Below are positions 9,510 to 21,152 of a stretch of 64,000 nucleotides of DNA, one piece after another. The DNA lies in NCBI GenBank assembly GCA_010645155.1, contig CM021322.1, positions 10,368,322 to 10,432,321 of the forward strand, in the 5' to 3' direction. The notes beneath the pieces were generated by a model. It saw nothing but the letters and a program-made list of their open reading frames with translations, ran no database searches and had not been told where the DNA came from. How positions within the stretch are numbered: position 1 is the first letter of the stretch; every line of letters begins with the position of its first letter. The DNA comes from Tigriopus japonicus (taxonomy: Eukaryota; Arthropoda; Copepoda; Harpacticoida; Harpacticidae). The translations under genes were made by a program, and so were the position numbers.

Positions 9510-10782
9510 TAGAGCGCTATAATAAAAGAGTACGCGCATGTGCCATTTTGGTCCCAAGACGTCGGTTCCATTGTACTGTGGTTCTTGGGTTCGACCTGTT
9601 TGAGGCAACTTTACCTATGCACGATTTACTATTAAATTGACGCTCATGATCTCAACTTACCTTTGAAAGCATAATGTTTGACCTTTTTAGCCTTTGAAGG
9701 CCATGACTGGCCAAAAACATTGGTGCCGGAAGATAACCATCTCGTTCTCCTTAAACCTCGATGTGCGTTCAAGCCCAGTGCTGCTGTGAATTGACTCGGT
9801 AATGTCAGCTCTTGAAGATTCACCTCGCTGATTTGAATTGAATTTCTTACTTTTTAGGAAAACTAAATCTAACTAGATACGAAATTGATTGGTGAATATT
9901 CAGAACGTCAATTGAAGTCATTGAGCATTTTCCTTGTGCACATTATTGCATTGTCATGTGAAATGACTTTTTTGTTGAACAATTGTATAGCAGCCCTGTT
10001 GACGTTGCGCAATTGTAGGAGTTGTCAGGTTGACAATGCTACAGACTGTTATGCCTAACTTTGTAAAAAAATGTTTTGATATTTTATACTCATAATATAT
10101 AATGAAAAGCTTCTTTAGTTTTATGTAATAATTAGTGACAAAGTCAAAAATTGAAAGGTGAATTGCAAAACTTTCTTAAATAGCTTCTGTCATCTATATC
10201 ATGAGTACAAAATATCAAGACTTTTTACCACGTTAGGCATAACAGTCTTTACCACAGTCAGCCTGACGACTGCTACGAATGCGCAACGTCACCAGGGCTG
10301 CCAAAATATGGTTCAACAAAAACGTCATTTTATATAACAAAACAATAATGTGCACAAGGAAAACGCTCTAATGGCTTCAATTGACGTTCTAAATATTCAT
10401 CAATCAATTTCGTATCTAGTTAGATTTAGTTTTCCTAAAAAGTAAGAAACTCAATTCAAATCAGCGCGAAGTGTTATCAAGAGCTGACATTACCGAGTCA
10501 ATTCACAGCAGCACTGGGCTTGAACGCGCATCGAGGTTTAAGGAGAACGAGAAGGTTATCTTCCGGCACCAATGTTTTTGGCCAGTCATGGCCTTCAAAG
10601 GCTAAAAAGGTCAAACATTATGCTTTCAAAGGTAAGTTGAGTTCATGAGCGTCAATTTAATAGTAAATAGTGCATAGGTAAAGTTGCCTCAAACAGGTCG
10701 AACCCAAGAACCACAGTACAATGGAACCGACGTCTTGGGACCAAAATGGCACATGCGCGTACTCTTTTATTATAGCGCTCTA
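9510..10782. mobile_element. hAT-like foldback element with ~585-bp inverted arms
   Basis: The left arm (9510 to about 10095) and right arm (about 10198-10782) are near-perfect reverse complements around a loop of about 100 bp. The tips read TAGAGCGCTATAAT and its inverse, fitting the YARNG start of hAT termini. An identical 8-bp sequence, GGCTAAGC, flanks both ends (9502-9509 and 10783-10790), which is the hAT target-duplication length. No transposase frame is present, so it must be moved in trans. Confidence 0.9.
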
Positions 10783-10790
10783 GGCTAAGC

Positions 10791-12586
10791 AATCAACACT
10801 CAAGCAACAGATGTGGAAGGAGGACGGCGTTTTACACATGACGTTGTGTAAAAAGTGAAAGCATCCACAACTTCTCTCTTATTGTTACTAAAGGCGACGG
10901 AAAGCGAGAGAATAATGTGAGTGGGATCCAAAGTAATATTGATACAATCAATAGACTCAAAGGCACAGTTGGTCATCAACAAAGGCTTGATCCAGAAGTG
11001 CTCTTTTATGGTTTGGTAGAGAAATGGAAGTTTCCATCCGCATTTGATTACTTTGACGGCGTCTGAGGAGGCTTTGAGTATGTGATCCCAAAAATAGTGT
11101 TTTGTGGGGCGACCAATAGCGGCCGTAATAACTGAATGATTGAAGCAGGTTTATCGAAAAATTCCAATTCAGTGTTTAACAAAAAAAATGGAGAATGTTA
11201 AAATGAAGATTTCTTAACGAATGGTCTATTGATTTGTTTATCGTTATTGAGGCAATTGGTGTTGCAAGAAAGATGAGTTATGCTTGCCTCTGGGTAGGAC
11301 AAGAAAATCTTCGAAGACAGGGCAAACCATAGGATCAACACTTCCTTTTCTCGTGGTTTTGATTATGAGTTCAGCTTGAAGAAGGATGGTGTGGCTCGAA
11401 CCTTGACGATCCATGGGATTTATTTAGCTAGGGATTGGCTCGGACGTGATAAGATTCAAGGTTATGGCCATAAGATCTGGAGAAGGCGAACCTCTTGTCA
11501 CATTTTTTTTTCTTTTCATGGTTGTTAGAGAAGTGGCCAAATGTCTGTCAACCTCCACGTTCCGTTTGACCATGGTTTCATGAAGGTGACGATTTCCTTT
11601 AAATGCTTTGATATGATCAAAACTCTTGCCTAGGAGAACTGAAATCATTTGTTAATCGTAGAGATGGATCAGGTTAAGATTTTCCAGTATTGGGTCATGG
11701 TCGGTACGGCGACTTTTCGAATCGGATCGGTTCATTTTGGAACCGAAATTAAATTTTTGGATCCGGATTGTCGCAACCCTGATGTCTGTGAAGCTATCGG
11801 AGGAATACGGAGGAGGTCGATTCTACATCTATGGTGAGCTAGGGTTATCTTATTCACCCGACATATCGATCTTACGATCAATAAAGCTTCCTCGTCCGGC
11901 GAGTCAGTCGAGTAGAGACTACCAACCCGATAATACGTTGTAAGTTCATTCATATTTCCAAGAGATAAGAATACTTAGACATTTATTATCCAAAGGTACT
12001 ATCATCCATTAACTAGAATAGGTACAAGCCATCACATGGTCCTTTGAGCCGGATATCTATCCATTGGCCTGTGGAGACTTGTCCTATAGCTTTGGATTGA
12101 GTAGATTATTTTGGATTTTGATTTGGAATTCATAGTCGAACTACCGGAGAACTTGGTGAACTAGGTGATCTAGTGGGGCTCGATTTTGAATTACTACCGG
12201 AACACCGGGGGTGGGGTTTCCGGACCTCTCCGCCCAATTAGAGTTCCATCAAAGGGTATCCAGTACAAGGCAACCTTGTATCCTTTCCTCTTTTGAAAAA
12301 GAAGGGAATTTCTTGAGTCTTCATGCTAGCCGAAAGACGTGAGATCTAGTTCTTTTTTCGCTTGGTTTAGCTAGTGCAAGGAGCTCTCGTATCCTTTCCT
12401 CTTTTGATAAAGAAGAGAATTTATTGAGTCTTCATTCTAGCCAAAAGATAAGCCTGTGACAATCTTCAAGAGTAAAAAATACAGAGAAATATATGCCCAA
12501 ATTTTTGAGATCTCTTCGTTTTTAAAGACTGCCATTGATTCATCGGAATTTTTTTTGTCTTTCAAAAAACGAATTTTCGCGCCAAA
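10791..12586. other. Intergenic DNA, small tandem duplication
   Basis: No gene recognised. A block starting GTATCCTTTCCTCTTTTG occurs at about 12277 and again at about 12388, an imperfect tandem copy. A segment near 11690-11800 has paired TCGGATCGG and GGATCCGGATTG words that may be a decayed inverted-repeat element. Confidence 0.4.
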
Positions 12587-13114
12587 ATGAGCGACCACGA
12601 GGACAACCACGTGGATCAAGGCACTTCTTCAGCGGCGTCAAGGGAGACGGCGATTGAGAACTCGTCGCCAGAGGTCGCGGCCGAAGAGCTCTCTGACAGG
12701 GAGAGGACAACGCCACCTCCTTTTCCTAGTTCCCCGTTCTCGACCTAGAATCCTGCCATTCAGGCCGAGCTGGAAATGTTTGGCCCAATCTGGTGCCAAA
12801 CCAAATGGGCAGGAAATCCGGCTGCCACGAATGAGCAGTTGTTGGCTTTTTTGGCCAGAAAACTAAACGAAGTGGGCCGAAAGATTCCTCAATGGTGGAA
12901 GGCGGAGCTTCGATTCCACGATAGCTGGCGTTTGTCCGATCAGACGATTTCCAACATCGATCGGGCGCTGGCCGAACTCAAAGCCAAAGACCCAACAGAC
13001 GAATCGGCCCAAATTGAAGAGCGCCAAGCTCAAGGATTGATCGCCGATTGGGAAAAGGGGCGACGATCGGACTTAGAAGCTACATTCCACGAAGCCTTGA
13101 TCGCGTGGTACTAG
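12587..13114 (+). pseudogene. gag-like fragment, unassigned retroelement
   Basis: From ATG 12587 the frame reads a Ser/Glu-rich leader (MSDHEDNHVDQGTSSAASRE), meets an in-frame TAG near 12746, and continues in the same frame to 13114. The later part is a helical, charged, Trp-containing stretch (WCQTKWAGNPAATNEQLL, KIPQWWKAEL). Its GC-richer composition matches the retroelements next to it rather than the AT-rich spacer, which suggests a gag N-terminus. No zinc knuckle or catalytic motif is present, so the clade stays open. Confidence 0.4.
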
Positions 13115-13699
13115 CCCTGCGAAGATCCTCTGACCATGATCCTTTCCGATCTGGGTCCTATTTTACGAAACAATTTGTCCGACCGGACGTACGCAATTTT
13201 GGTGACCTCAGCACAATTTGTGCGGATCCGCCAAGTTTTCAATGTTAAGAACAAATTTACGAGTGTCCGAATCGCAAATGTCCGGAGAAAATTTACGAGT
13301 CAAGGAGGTGCGTAAATTTTGTGTGTACTAGACATTTTGAGGTAGGACGATTCAGAAAGTGTCCGTTTTTGTTCAAATTTGTCAGAAAAATACCAAACTT
13401 TCACGACATGAATCGTTCTGAAGTACGCAAACAAGCCCATTTTTGGTTGGTCTAGGGGTCGGGAAGATCTTGAACTTCTTCGGATCGAGTCTTCTTTCGG
13501 TTCTGGCGGTGGATCCTCAGGAGTTGAGAGTGGATGATTGGTGGAAATTTCACGGAAAAAGTTCTTGTTTCTCCAAGAACACGACCGGAGGGGAATCGGA
13601 GGTGGTAGCGTCGATGATTGGGGCTACCAACGACTTTGGCGGATGAATTCCAGCGCTTTGAGATGGGATCTTGAACGAGGACGGATGATGCGACGGGTA
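13115..13699. other. Unassigned sequence beside a Gypsy element
   Basis: No gene recognised. TTTACGAGT and TGTCCG words recur at 13258-13375. It may be decayed LTR or 3' untranslated sequence of the Gypsy element that ends at about 13700, but no TG...CA pair was found. Confidence 0.35.
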
Positions 13700-14706
13700 T
13701 CACGTCACTAGATTGTGTGGACCGATCGAAATAAATCTACTGCTTCTGGGAAGTTTCGAATCGGTGTTCGTCGGCTTCATTTGCTGTTCGATGCCAACGT
13801 GCGTCAAACGCGCTCCAATGACAAGAAACTTGGGGTCTGAAAGGGTGACCAAATAGTCTTTGTGATGGTGAGAGGCCATCTTCACAAGGTCCGTTCCGGA
13901 GTTCCAGCAATCCGGCATGGAACAAGTCACTCTTAATTTGTCCTTCATTTTTGGCCACCAGATATTTCACTATCTTCAGTGTCACTTCCGCATGACCGTC
14001 GCTGTGGGGATTGTGAGGAGAAAATGGGATCCATTGCACTCCCCACTAGCGAAGAAAATCGAGGAAGAGCTTGGAACGATATTGCGGACCATTGTCGCTC
14101 TGAAGGATATTTGGCACTCCCATCAATGAGAAAAATATACGGAACTCTCGCATGAGATCGGAGGAGGATGGGCTGGCTGAAAATCGCGACATCAGATATC
14201 CCGAGTATCGATCAGCGTAAATGAGGTAATGGTGGGTGCCATACATAAAAATGTCGCTGGTCACCATCTCAAACGGTCGCGTCGGAACGACTTCTTGGAT
14301 GAGCGGTTCAGCGGCCGGGCTCGGACGATATGTTTGGCACTGGTTACAAGTTTCAACGGTGGTGGCTATGTCGTTTGAAAAGCCCGGTCAGAACACTTTT
14401 TGGCGCGCATGCCGTTTGGTCTTTTCAATCCCCTGGTGAGAGGAGTGAAGCCGGCGAAGCACGTCTTTTACAGCTAAGGAGGGAATCACAATTCGACAGC
14501 CACGCAGCACCAAATCGCCGTCGACGGAGATCTCGTATCGCATCTTGGAGAAAAGATGGACGCATTGCTGATGGGCGGAAACGCTTGAAAATCCGTCCAA
14601 AACAGCCTGACGCAAAAGGGCGTAATCGGCGTCATTTCGGGCTTGAAGGCCGAGATTCTCAACCACGAGATCTTCGGACACGCGGTGGATTGCATTGGTG
14701 ACAAGG
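13700..14706 (-). pseudogene. Gypsy integrase (3' part of a split element)
   Basis: On the minus strand the order is an integrase zinc-binding domain (RLHSSHQGIEKTKRHARQKV, with the CxxC following in a shifted segment near 14340) and then the catalytic core. The core shows Asp in LIYADRYSGYL, Asp in LQSDNGPQY (about 14060) and Glu in DGHAEV (about 14000), with a C-terminal tail past SPSQRLFGHPFRPQ. The integrase would insert the retroelement cDNA. Frame breaks near 14270 and 14045 disable it. The upstream half of the same element (RT and RNase H) lies at 21153-22520, separated by the BEL/Pao insertion. Confidence 0.8.
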
Positions 14707-14711
14707 GTTCC

Positions 14712-14924
14712 TGTTGAGGCGCATCTAACGGTAGATGGCGCTGTTTTGGATTTTTTCGTGCAAAGTAACGCCGTTTTGTTGCACCCCTATCGAAACAAAA
14801 ACCTTCCCGCCAAATACCAGTTCCTGAAATGAGCCATTGTGTAACGTTGCATTTGAAGCTAATAAAACATCGTAAAAGGTAATTTTGCTTATCAGTACGG
14901 ACATTCGACGCGTCCGCGGTATCA
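14712..14924 (+). repeat. BEL/Pao 5' LTR
   Basis: Starts TGTTGAGGCGC and ends GGTATCA. An AATAAAA signal (near 14861) and the downstream ATTCGACGCG block are shared with the 3' LTR. The sequence after it (GTTACACAGAGCTCAC) is where a primer-binding site should lie. It does not start with TGG, so the primer is unclear. Confidence 0.9.
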
Positions 14925-14957
14925 GTTACACAGAGCTCACTTTAGTGAAGTGGAAAG

Positions 14958-16718
14958 ATGGACGGATTCGCCGCCGATGGCGAGAGCGTGGCTCTCGACG
15001 CCGCTGACCCTGAAAACACCAACGCCTCCACACCCATACCGGTCGTAACTCCAATCGATGTGGGAGACACGCAACAATCCGGGGATGTGATGACGAGGGA
15101 AGGACGAGCCCACTCGAAATCGCTCATGGAAGCCAAAGTGCGGGCCACCATCAAGGATTTACGGGCTCAAGCCCAGGACTGTCAAGCGGAATTGAGCGCG
15201 TTCTCAACGTCGAACAGCGTCATGGAGCAAAGCCGAATCCATCGAGAAATGTTGTCTAGTGTGCAAGCTCTAATTGAAGAGTGGAAGAGCTTGACCGTCA
15301 ACAAATCCGATCTCAAAGAGATAGATTGCACCTTGGCTGCGGTTCTCAAAGAATCGGCCGATTTCTGCGCCTTCTTTCGCGGTCTGTTGGTCAATCAATC
15401 CGAGGTTTTGAGCCACAAGAGCGGCCGTTCTCACGGTAGCGCTCAGACCTCGGCCTTGAGTAAGAGAAGGATGGAAGCTAAAATCGAGTTGGCTAAACGT
15501 AAAGCAGAGGAAGTGGCCGCCAAAGAGCTAGCGGAAATGCGCCTCCAAAAGATAGCACTTGATACTTGCATGGAGGAGGTTGCGCGCAAGCGGGATATCG
15601 AATCCTTAGAGGCCGAAATCATGGCCATGGAACAAATTGAAGAGGAAGAAGAAATTGGAGTGAGAACACGTCTAAAGCTCCCAACTGGAAGTTGTCTACC
15701 CGTCATCAACAAATTGGATATAATGGATCTAATGGATATTGCTCCCAAGAAACTCAATCCCCATGCTCAATTGTTTCGTTCTCGGGAAATCAAATCCAGA
15801 TGTGAGACTTTCATGATCGTCGAGATGATGAAGTGGCAAGCGGCTTTCAGCCACCACATTGAGCCATTCACGGGTAATCCGGTTCATTTTCAGCATTTCT
15901 GGAAACGGGTTGAGGACATCATTGAACGCAACCTCCCAGATTCAAGATACCGATATAATCGGTTTCTTGAAGTTGTCCAAGGCAACCCACGTTTGCTTAT
16001 TGAAGGGTGCGGCTTCCTTCCGGATGAAGAGTGTTATGACGAGGCTAAAAGGATCCTCGCAAAACGTTTTGGTGGAGATTTACTCGTCACCAATAAATTC
16101 CTGGAGGAGTTAAGGGCCTGGCCTCTGGTCAAAGACAATTGTGAAAAGGGCATTGGAGATTTTTACAGTGCCTTGCTACGAATCTCATCGGTGATTGATG
16201 TGGTTGAATTGAACTCACCTCGATTCATAGGAGACCTTTTGTCAAAGTTATCGTTTAGGTCAAGAAACACATGGCGAGGTATTGCGGCCACGGTCAGACA
16301 AGTACCGGTTCAGCGGGAAACCTTCAAGGACTTTTTGAACCTGGTTGAAGGTCTTTTGGATCGTGCAAGTGACCCTGTTTATGGGGAAGACGTTATTAGA
16401 TTAAACTGGCCTTTGAATGTCAGTCATGGACACAAATCTCGACCAGAATTCAACAGACCGAAAACTAATCCTTCCAAACAGATTAGTGCATTTGCCTTCT
16501 CTAACTCAAAGATCGAGAAAGAAGAGCGTCGCAAGTGTCTTGCATGTGAAAGATCCCATGATTCCAGTGATTGTCAGGTCTTCAATTCAAAGAGTGTGGA
16601 GGAGCGCACCGAATTGGTTAGATCAGAAGGGGCGTGTTTTGATGTCTCCAACGAGGTCATATATCTAGAAGGTGTCCCAATCGTAGGACTTGCTCTTGTT
16701 GTCAAAAGAACCATCTAA
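14958..16718 (+). pseudogene. BEL/Pao gag (586-codon open frame)
   Basis: The frame starts MDGFAADGES, 33 bp after the 5' LTR. An acidic leader is followed by helical regions (residues about 45-250, with K/E/A-rich coiled coil around 155-230). The DUF1759-like capsid block follows, recognisable by IEPFTGNPVHFQHFWKRVED, then the GDLLSKLSF region. A zinc-knuckle start (CLACERSHDSSDC) lies near residue 535. Just after it the frame shifts, and the second Cys/His cluster continues in another frame near 16645. The annotated end at 16718 is therefore an artefact of that shift, and in life gag would run on into protease. It forms the particle and binds RNA. Confidence 0.85.
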
Positions 16719-16733
16719 CTTCGTTACACTGGG

Positions 16734-17778
16734 AAGAGGTTTCACCATCTTCGTCTGTTGTGACTGCTCACGCTGTGGCTTTGAGTGGTTCGGTGGTAGC
16801 CATGAGTGTGGTGAGGGTTAAGGTTTCACTTGGGAGCAAGACTAAAAAGGTCGTTGAAGGCCTTGCCTTGCTCGATGCCTTAAGTTCAGGCACATTTGCC
16901 TCGAGCCAATTGTTGGAAGCTCTTGGAGTGTCTGGGCCCCAAACCCAAATCGCGATACACACTCTAAATGGACAAAAAACCGAAACGACCGAGATTATCA
17001 CTGGACTTCAAGTGCAAAGGCCTGATGGAAATGGGCAGATTATCTTGGGCCCAACGTAAGCTCGAGAAACCATTCCACTTCAAGAAAATGAAGTGGCCAC
17101 CATGGAGCTATTTAAGAAGTTTTCCTCATTTGATGCCCTCCACCAAGACATTTCCAAGCTCGACATGAGTCTGCCAGTGATCTTGCTCATCGGAGCAGAC
17201 AATCCCATGGCCCTTCGTCCATTAGAAGTACGGGTTGGTGATGATGTCACCCCATGTCACCTTATGCAGTCCGGACCCATCTTGGTTGGTCTGTGATGGG
17301 ACCCATGAAAGTAGTGGGAGCCACGCGGGACCCAAACGACGTCAAGCTCTCTTGTCATCGAACATCGGCCTTGCCAAATCAACTTTTTGGAAGGGAGATC
17401 ATCAAGGATCTTGGTGTGGCTGAAATGTTGGCCAATTTGGCTGGATTAGACTTCACAAATCCTAAGCCTCCTCCCTGCTTGGTTGATATGATTACAAGTG
17501 AAACCCTTTCAGGCGACGATCTCAGGTTCATGGAGATAGTTCAAGCGGACACAAAATTTGTTGAGGGGAGGTACGAGGTGCCTCTTCCCATCAAGAACCG
17601 TCCACTGATTATGGCTGACAGTCAAGATATGGCCAAAAGGCGGGCCATTTCCATAATGAAGAAAATGTCTAGAAACAAAGAAGTCAAGGAGGACCATTTT
17701 CTGTTTATGGGAGATCTCCTCAAAAACGAATACGCCCAAATGATTGACCCCAAAAAGCTAGCTACCACAGAAGTGTGA
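16734..17778 (+). pseudogene. BEL/Pao protease and linker
   Basis: The 16760-17059 frame holds the protease core: a hydrophobic strand, then ALLDALSSGTFAS in the place of the family's D-x-G-S/T active site, then IAIHTLNG. The glycine after the catalytic Asp is not recognisable, so activity was probably lost. After a break the frame resumes at 17254-17778 with the linker before RT (LSCHRTSALPNQLFGREI, then LRFMEIVQADTKF and the KNRPL block). Stops at 17060 and 17779 and frame changes separate the pieces. Confidence 0.75.
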
Positions 17779-18620
17779 CTGTCGCACTACATCCCTCATC
17801 ATTGTGTATATCATCCAAGGAAAGGCAAGATTCGGGTTGTGCTCAATTGCGCAAATCAAGTTGACGGACTTTCCCTCAATGATGGATTATTGACCGGTCC
17901 TGACCTTACGAACCAACTTGTGGGCGTGTTGCTCCAATTTCGCAAAGAGCCGATTGCCTTTACGGCAGATGTGACAAAAATGTTTTATCAGGTGTTGGTC
18001 CCTGAGGACGATCGGAATTATCTTTGGTTTTGATGGTATCAAGATAACGACGAGAGCCAAGATCTTGTCGAGTACGAGATGACTCGTCACCTCTTTGGCG
18101 GAAGAAGCTCTCCAGGATGTGCGAACTATGCCTTGAAAAGGACTGCGCTCGATCATGGTCACGACTTCACGCCAGAGTCTCAAGAAATCGTCTTTCGTAA
18201 CTTCTACGTTGACGATTGCCTAAAAAGTGTGAAGACCGTAGACAAAACCATTTCCATCGCCATGGAGGTGGTGGCCTTAAGCAAGAGAGGAGGTTTCGAA
18301 TTGACAAAGTTCCTTTCTAATTCAAGAGATTTCCTGAATCGATTTCCTGAAGCAGATCATGATCCATCACTCAAGACCCTTCAACTTGATACCTCGGAAC
18401 TCCCCACAGAGCGGGCTTTGGGTGTGCTATGGAATATTGAGGACGATACGTTAGGCTACAAAGTCGAAATGGAAGGAGAAATTGTAAACAAACGGTCCAT
18501 GTTGGCTGCGATATCGGGCATTTATGATCCCATTGGCGCTGCTGCTGCGTTTGTCCTTCCTGGCCGTTTTCTCATGCAAGAAGCCTGTGCTGTAAAAAAT
18601 TGGGGGGGACGATAAGATTC
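17779..18620 (+). pseudogene. BEL/Pao reverse transcriptase
   Basis: The RT blocks are in order: a basic entry with KIRVVLNCANQVDGLSLND, FTADVTKMFYQVLVPEDD (first catalytic Asp) near 17965, FGGRSSPGCANYAL near 18098, and FYVDDCLKSV (YVDD box) near 18203. The thumb and connection follow, with DPIGAAAAFVLPGR. A TGA near 18032 and a break after 18615 interrupt it. The catalytic aspartates remain readable, so the damage is nonsense and frameshift rather than active-site loss. Confidence 0.88.
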
Positions 18621-19300
18621 CTCTCGATCTAGAAAAAAATGGAGGCAATGGGTGGAACAGTCTCCCCAGTTTGGCCCACATTCGCATTCCAAGATCATTT
18701 AAGCCCATGAACTTTGGGAGGGTCCGGTCATGCGAGCTCCATACTTTTGCGGATGGTTCAACTAAAGGTTATGGAGCTGTTTTGTATCTACGATTAGAAG
18801 ACACACCCAGGGTCACGTCCATGTCAGCTTCGTTGCAGGCAAAGCACGAGTCGCTCCATCCCAATCAACTACAGTCCCCCGCATGGAGCTTGTTGGAGTG
18901 CTTTTGGCGTCTACCATGGCCAATCAAGTCGTGCTGGAACTGGGTATTGACAACCTCTCGCGATATTTTTGGACCGACAGTATGGTAGTGTTGGGGTATG
19001 TCAAGAACGAGTCCAAGAGGTTTCATTTATTCGTGGCAAACAGGGTGCGCAAGATTCGAGAACTCACTTGACCCATAGATTGGCGACACGTGGATACCCA
19101 ACAGAACCCTGCTGATGATGCTTCAAGGGGCCTGAGTCACACAAATCTTGTGATGAATCATCGGTGGTTGAGAGGTCCTGATTTTCTTTTGGATTCTACT
19201 TGTCCATGGCGAGAAAATGACAAGTTTGAAGTGGATGCAGAAGATTCAGAAGTTAATAAGATCAAAGTTGTTAGGAGGACCAAAGCTCAAAAAGAAGATT
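18621..19300 (+). pseudogene. BEL/Pao RNase H
   Basis: LHTFADGSTKGYGAVLYL (near 18740) gives the first RNase H Asp, MELVGVLLAST the Glu block, and FWTDSMVVLGYV a later Asp. A frameshift near 18870 splits them, and a TGA sits near 19069. The distal DTQQNPADDASRG block is typical of the BEL tether before integrase. Confidence 0.82.
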
Positions 19301-20935
19301 TCCTCCAAGAACTGATCTATCGCCATTCATCATGGCTGAAACTTCGGAGGACCGTCGCATTTTGGCCTCAGTTTGTCGATTTCTTGAAGAACAAGCGTGG
19401 CTTAAATCAATCCCAGACGCCCTTGAAAACGAGGGTGGAGTTGTTGGAGAAAGCAAGCGACTTGTTGATTCAATGGGACCAAACGCGCGCCTTTGGAGAA
19501 GATTTTCGAACATTGGAGAGTTCCAAAGGTGGAGATCGTGGTTCAAAAAAGGAACTCCTGGCGAAATCTGGCAGTCCCACAGCCAAGCTAAACCCGTTCA
19601 TGGACAATCAGGGTCTCTTGAGAGTTGGCGGGCGCCTTAGACAACTTGTAAATGAAGAAGTACATCCTGCCCAAGAATGGCCAACTAACCACCCTGGTTG
19701 TTGACGGTTTTCATCAGCAAGTCGCTTATAGTGGGCGTGGCACCACAATCAACTCGATACATCAAGGAGGATTTTGGGTGTTAGGTCTTAACACGGTGGT
19801 GCGAAGCTTTGTTGACAAGTGTTTGAGATGTCGAATTCTTCGAGGACGGACCGAACAACCCAAAATGGCCGACCTACCCCTGGATCGATTGCAAAAAGCT
19901 CCTCCCTTTACGTTCGTGGGAGTAGATTGCTTTGGACCGTTCATCATCAAGAATAAACGGAAGGAGGAGAAACGTTATGGGGTGATTTTCTCTTGCCTGT
20001 CCTCAAGATCGGTTCATATCGAGGTGGCTCACTCGATGGACACATCCTCATATATTAATGCGCTACGGAGAATGATCGCGAGACGAGGTCCAATACGACT
20101 TCTCAGATCAGACAACGGCCTCAATTGTGTTCGAGGAGAGAGAGAGAGCTGAGCGTGCCCCCCGCGAGATGGATCACAAGAAAATCACCACCTATTTGAA
20201 TGATCGAGGAGCAGACTACCAAGGTTTCAAGAGGAATCCACCCGCGGCCTCCAACTTCGGCGGTGTGTGGGAGAGGCAGATTCGGTCAATACGCGAGATT
20301 TTAGCTGCTCTCAAGATGGAGCACGGGCATTTGCTCAACGATGAGACGTTCGCGACCCTCATTTGCGAAGTGGGGGCAATTGTTAATGCTCGACCCCTCA
20401 CTGTGGATTGCCTGAGTGATGCCTCAAGCCCTATGCCCTTGTCTCTATCTATGCTTCTAACAAAAAACGAAAGTGATGCTCCCTCCGCCTAGGGAATTCC
20501 AAAAACCCCACGTCTACTGCCGTCGGCAATGGCGAAGGACCTAATTCCTCACCAATCAATTTTGGAGATGTTTCCGGCGAGAGGATCTTGACTCCCTTCA
20601 AGCACGACCCAAATGGAACAAAGAGCGAGAGAACTTGCGAGTTGGCGATCTAGTCCTCCTCAAAGAAGAGAATATCGCCCGGAATTCTTGGAAGCTGGCT
20701 TCAATTCGAAAAGTTTTCTCGGACAAAGACGGCGTCGTTTGGAACGTTAAAATTCGAGTTGGGGATCAGAACCCACAAGATCTCCGATCCTTCCGAACCA
20801 CTGAGTACCATCGACCCGTCAACAAGTTGGTATTACTCAAGAGGTCCGAACCCGAAGAACTTCCCGACGAGGGAGCCCGCGAAGAAAAGGGGAATGATAG
20901 GTCAAAGCCGCCACCGGATTTTGATGGGAGCCAGA
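19301..20935 (+). pseudogene. BEL/Pao integrase and C-terminal domain
   Basis: An HHCC zinc domain (FHQQVAYSGRG, SIHQGGFW, DKCLRCR) lies at about 19710-19840. The catalytic core shows Asp in FVGVDCFGPF, Asp in LLRSDNGLN and Glu in SNFGGVWERQIRS. A run of GA dinucleotides near 20135 coincides with a frame change between the last two. The BEL-specific C-terminal domain follows (VGDLVLLKEENIARNSWKLA, near 20640). There is little polypurine sequence before the 3' LTR. Confidence 0.88.
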
Positions 20936-21147
20936 TGTTGAGGCGCATCTAACGATATATGACGCTGTTTGGATTTTTCCATGCAAAGTAACGCCGTTTC
21001 GTTGCGCCCCCTATCGAAACAAAACCTTCTTGCCAAATACCAGTTCCTGAAATGAGCCATTGTGTAACGTTGCATTCGAAGCTAATAAAACATCGTAAAG
21101 GGTTATTTTGCTTATCAATCCGGACATTCGACGCGTCTGCAGCATCA
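20936..21147 (+). repeat. BEL/Pao 3' LTR
   Basis: Collinear with 14712-14924 with scattered substitutions and short indels, followed by the target duplication GTTCC. Confidence 0.9.
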
Positions 21148-21152
21148 GTTCC

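Larger units (their letters stand above)
14712..21147 (+). mobile_element. Complete but inactive BEL/Pao LTR retrotransposon
   Basis: Two LTRs of 213 and 212 bp start TGTTGAGGCGCATC and end ATCA. They flank gag, protease, RT, RNase H and integrase in BEL order. The flanking 5-bp GTTCC (14707-14711 and 21148-21152) is a perfect target duplication of the size usual for BEL/Pao. It sits inside a Gypsy pol on the opposite strand. Multiple stops and frameshifts in pol make it non-autonomous. The two LTRs differ at perhaps a dozen or more positions by eye, so the insertion is not recent. Confidence 0.92.
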
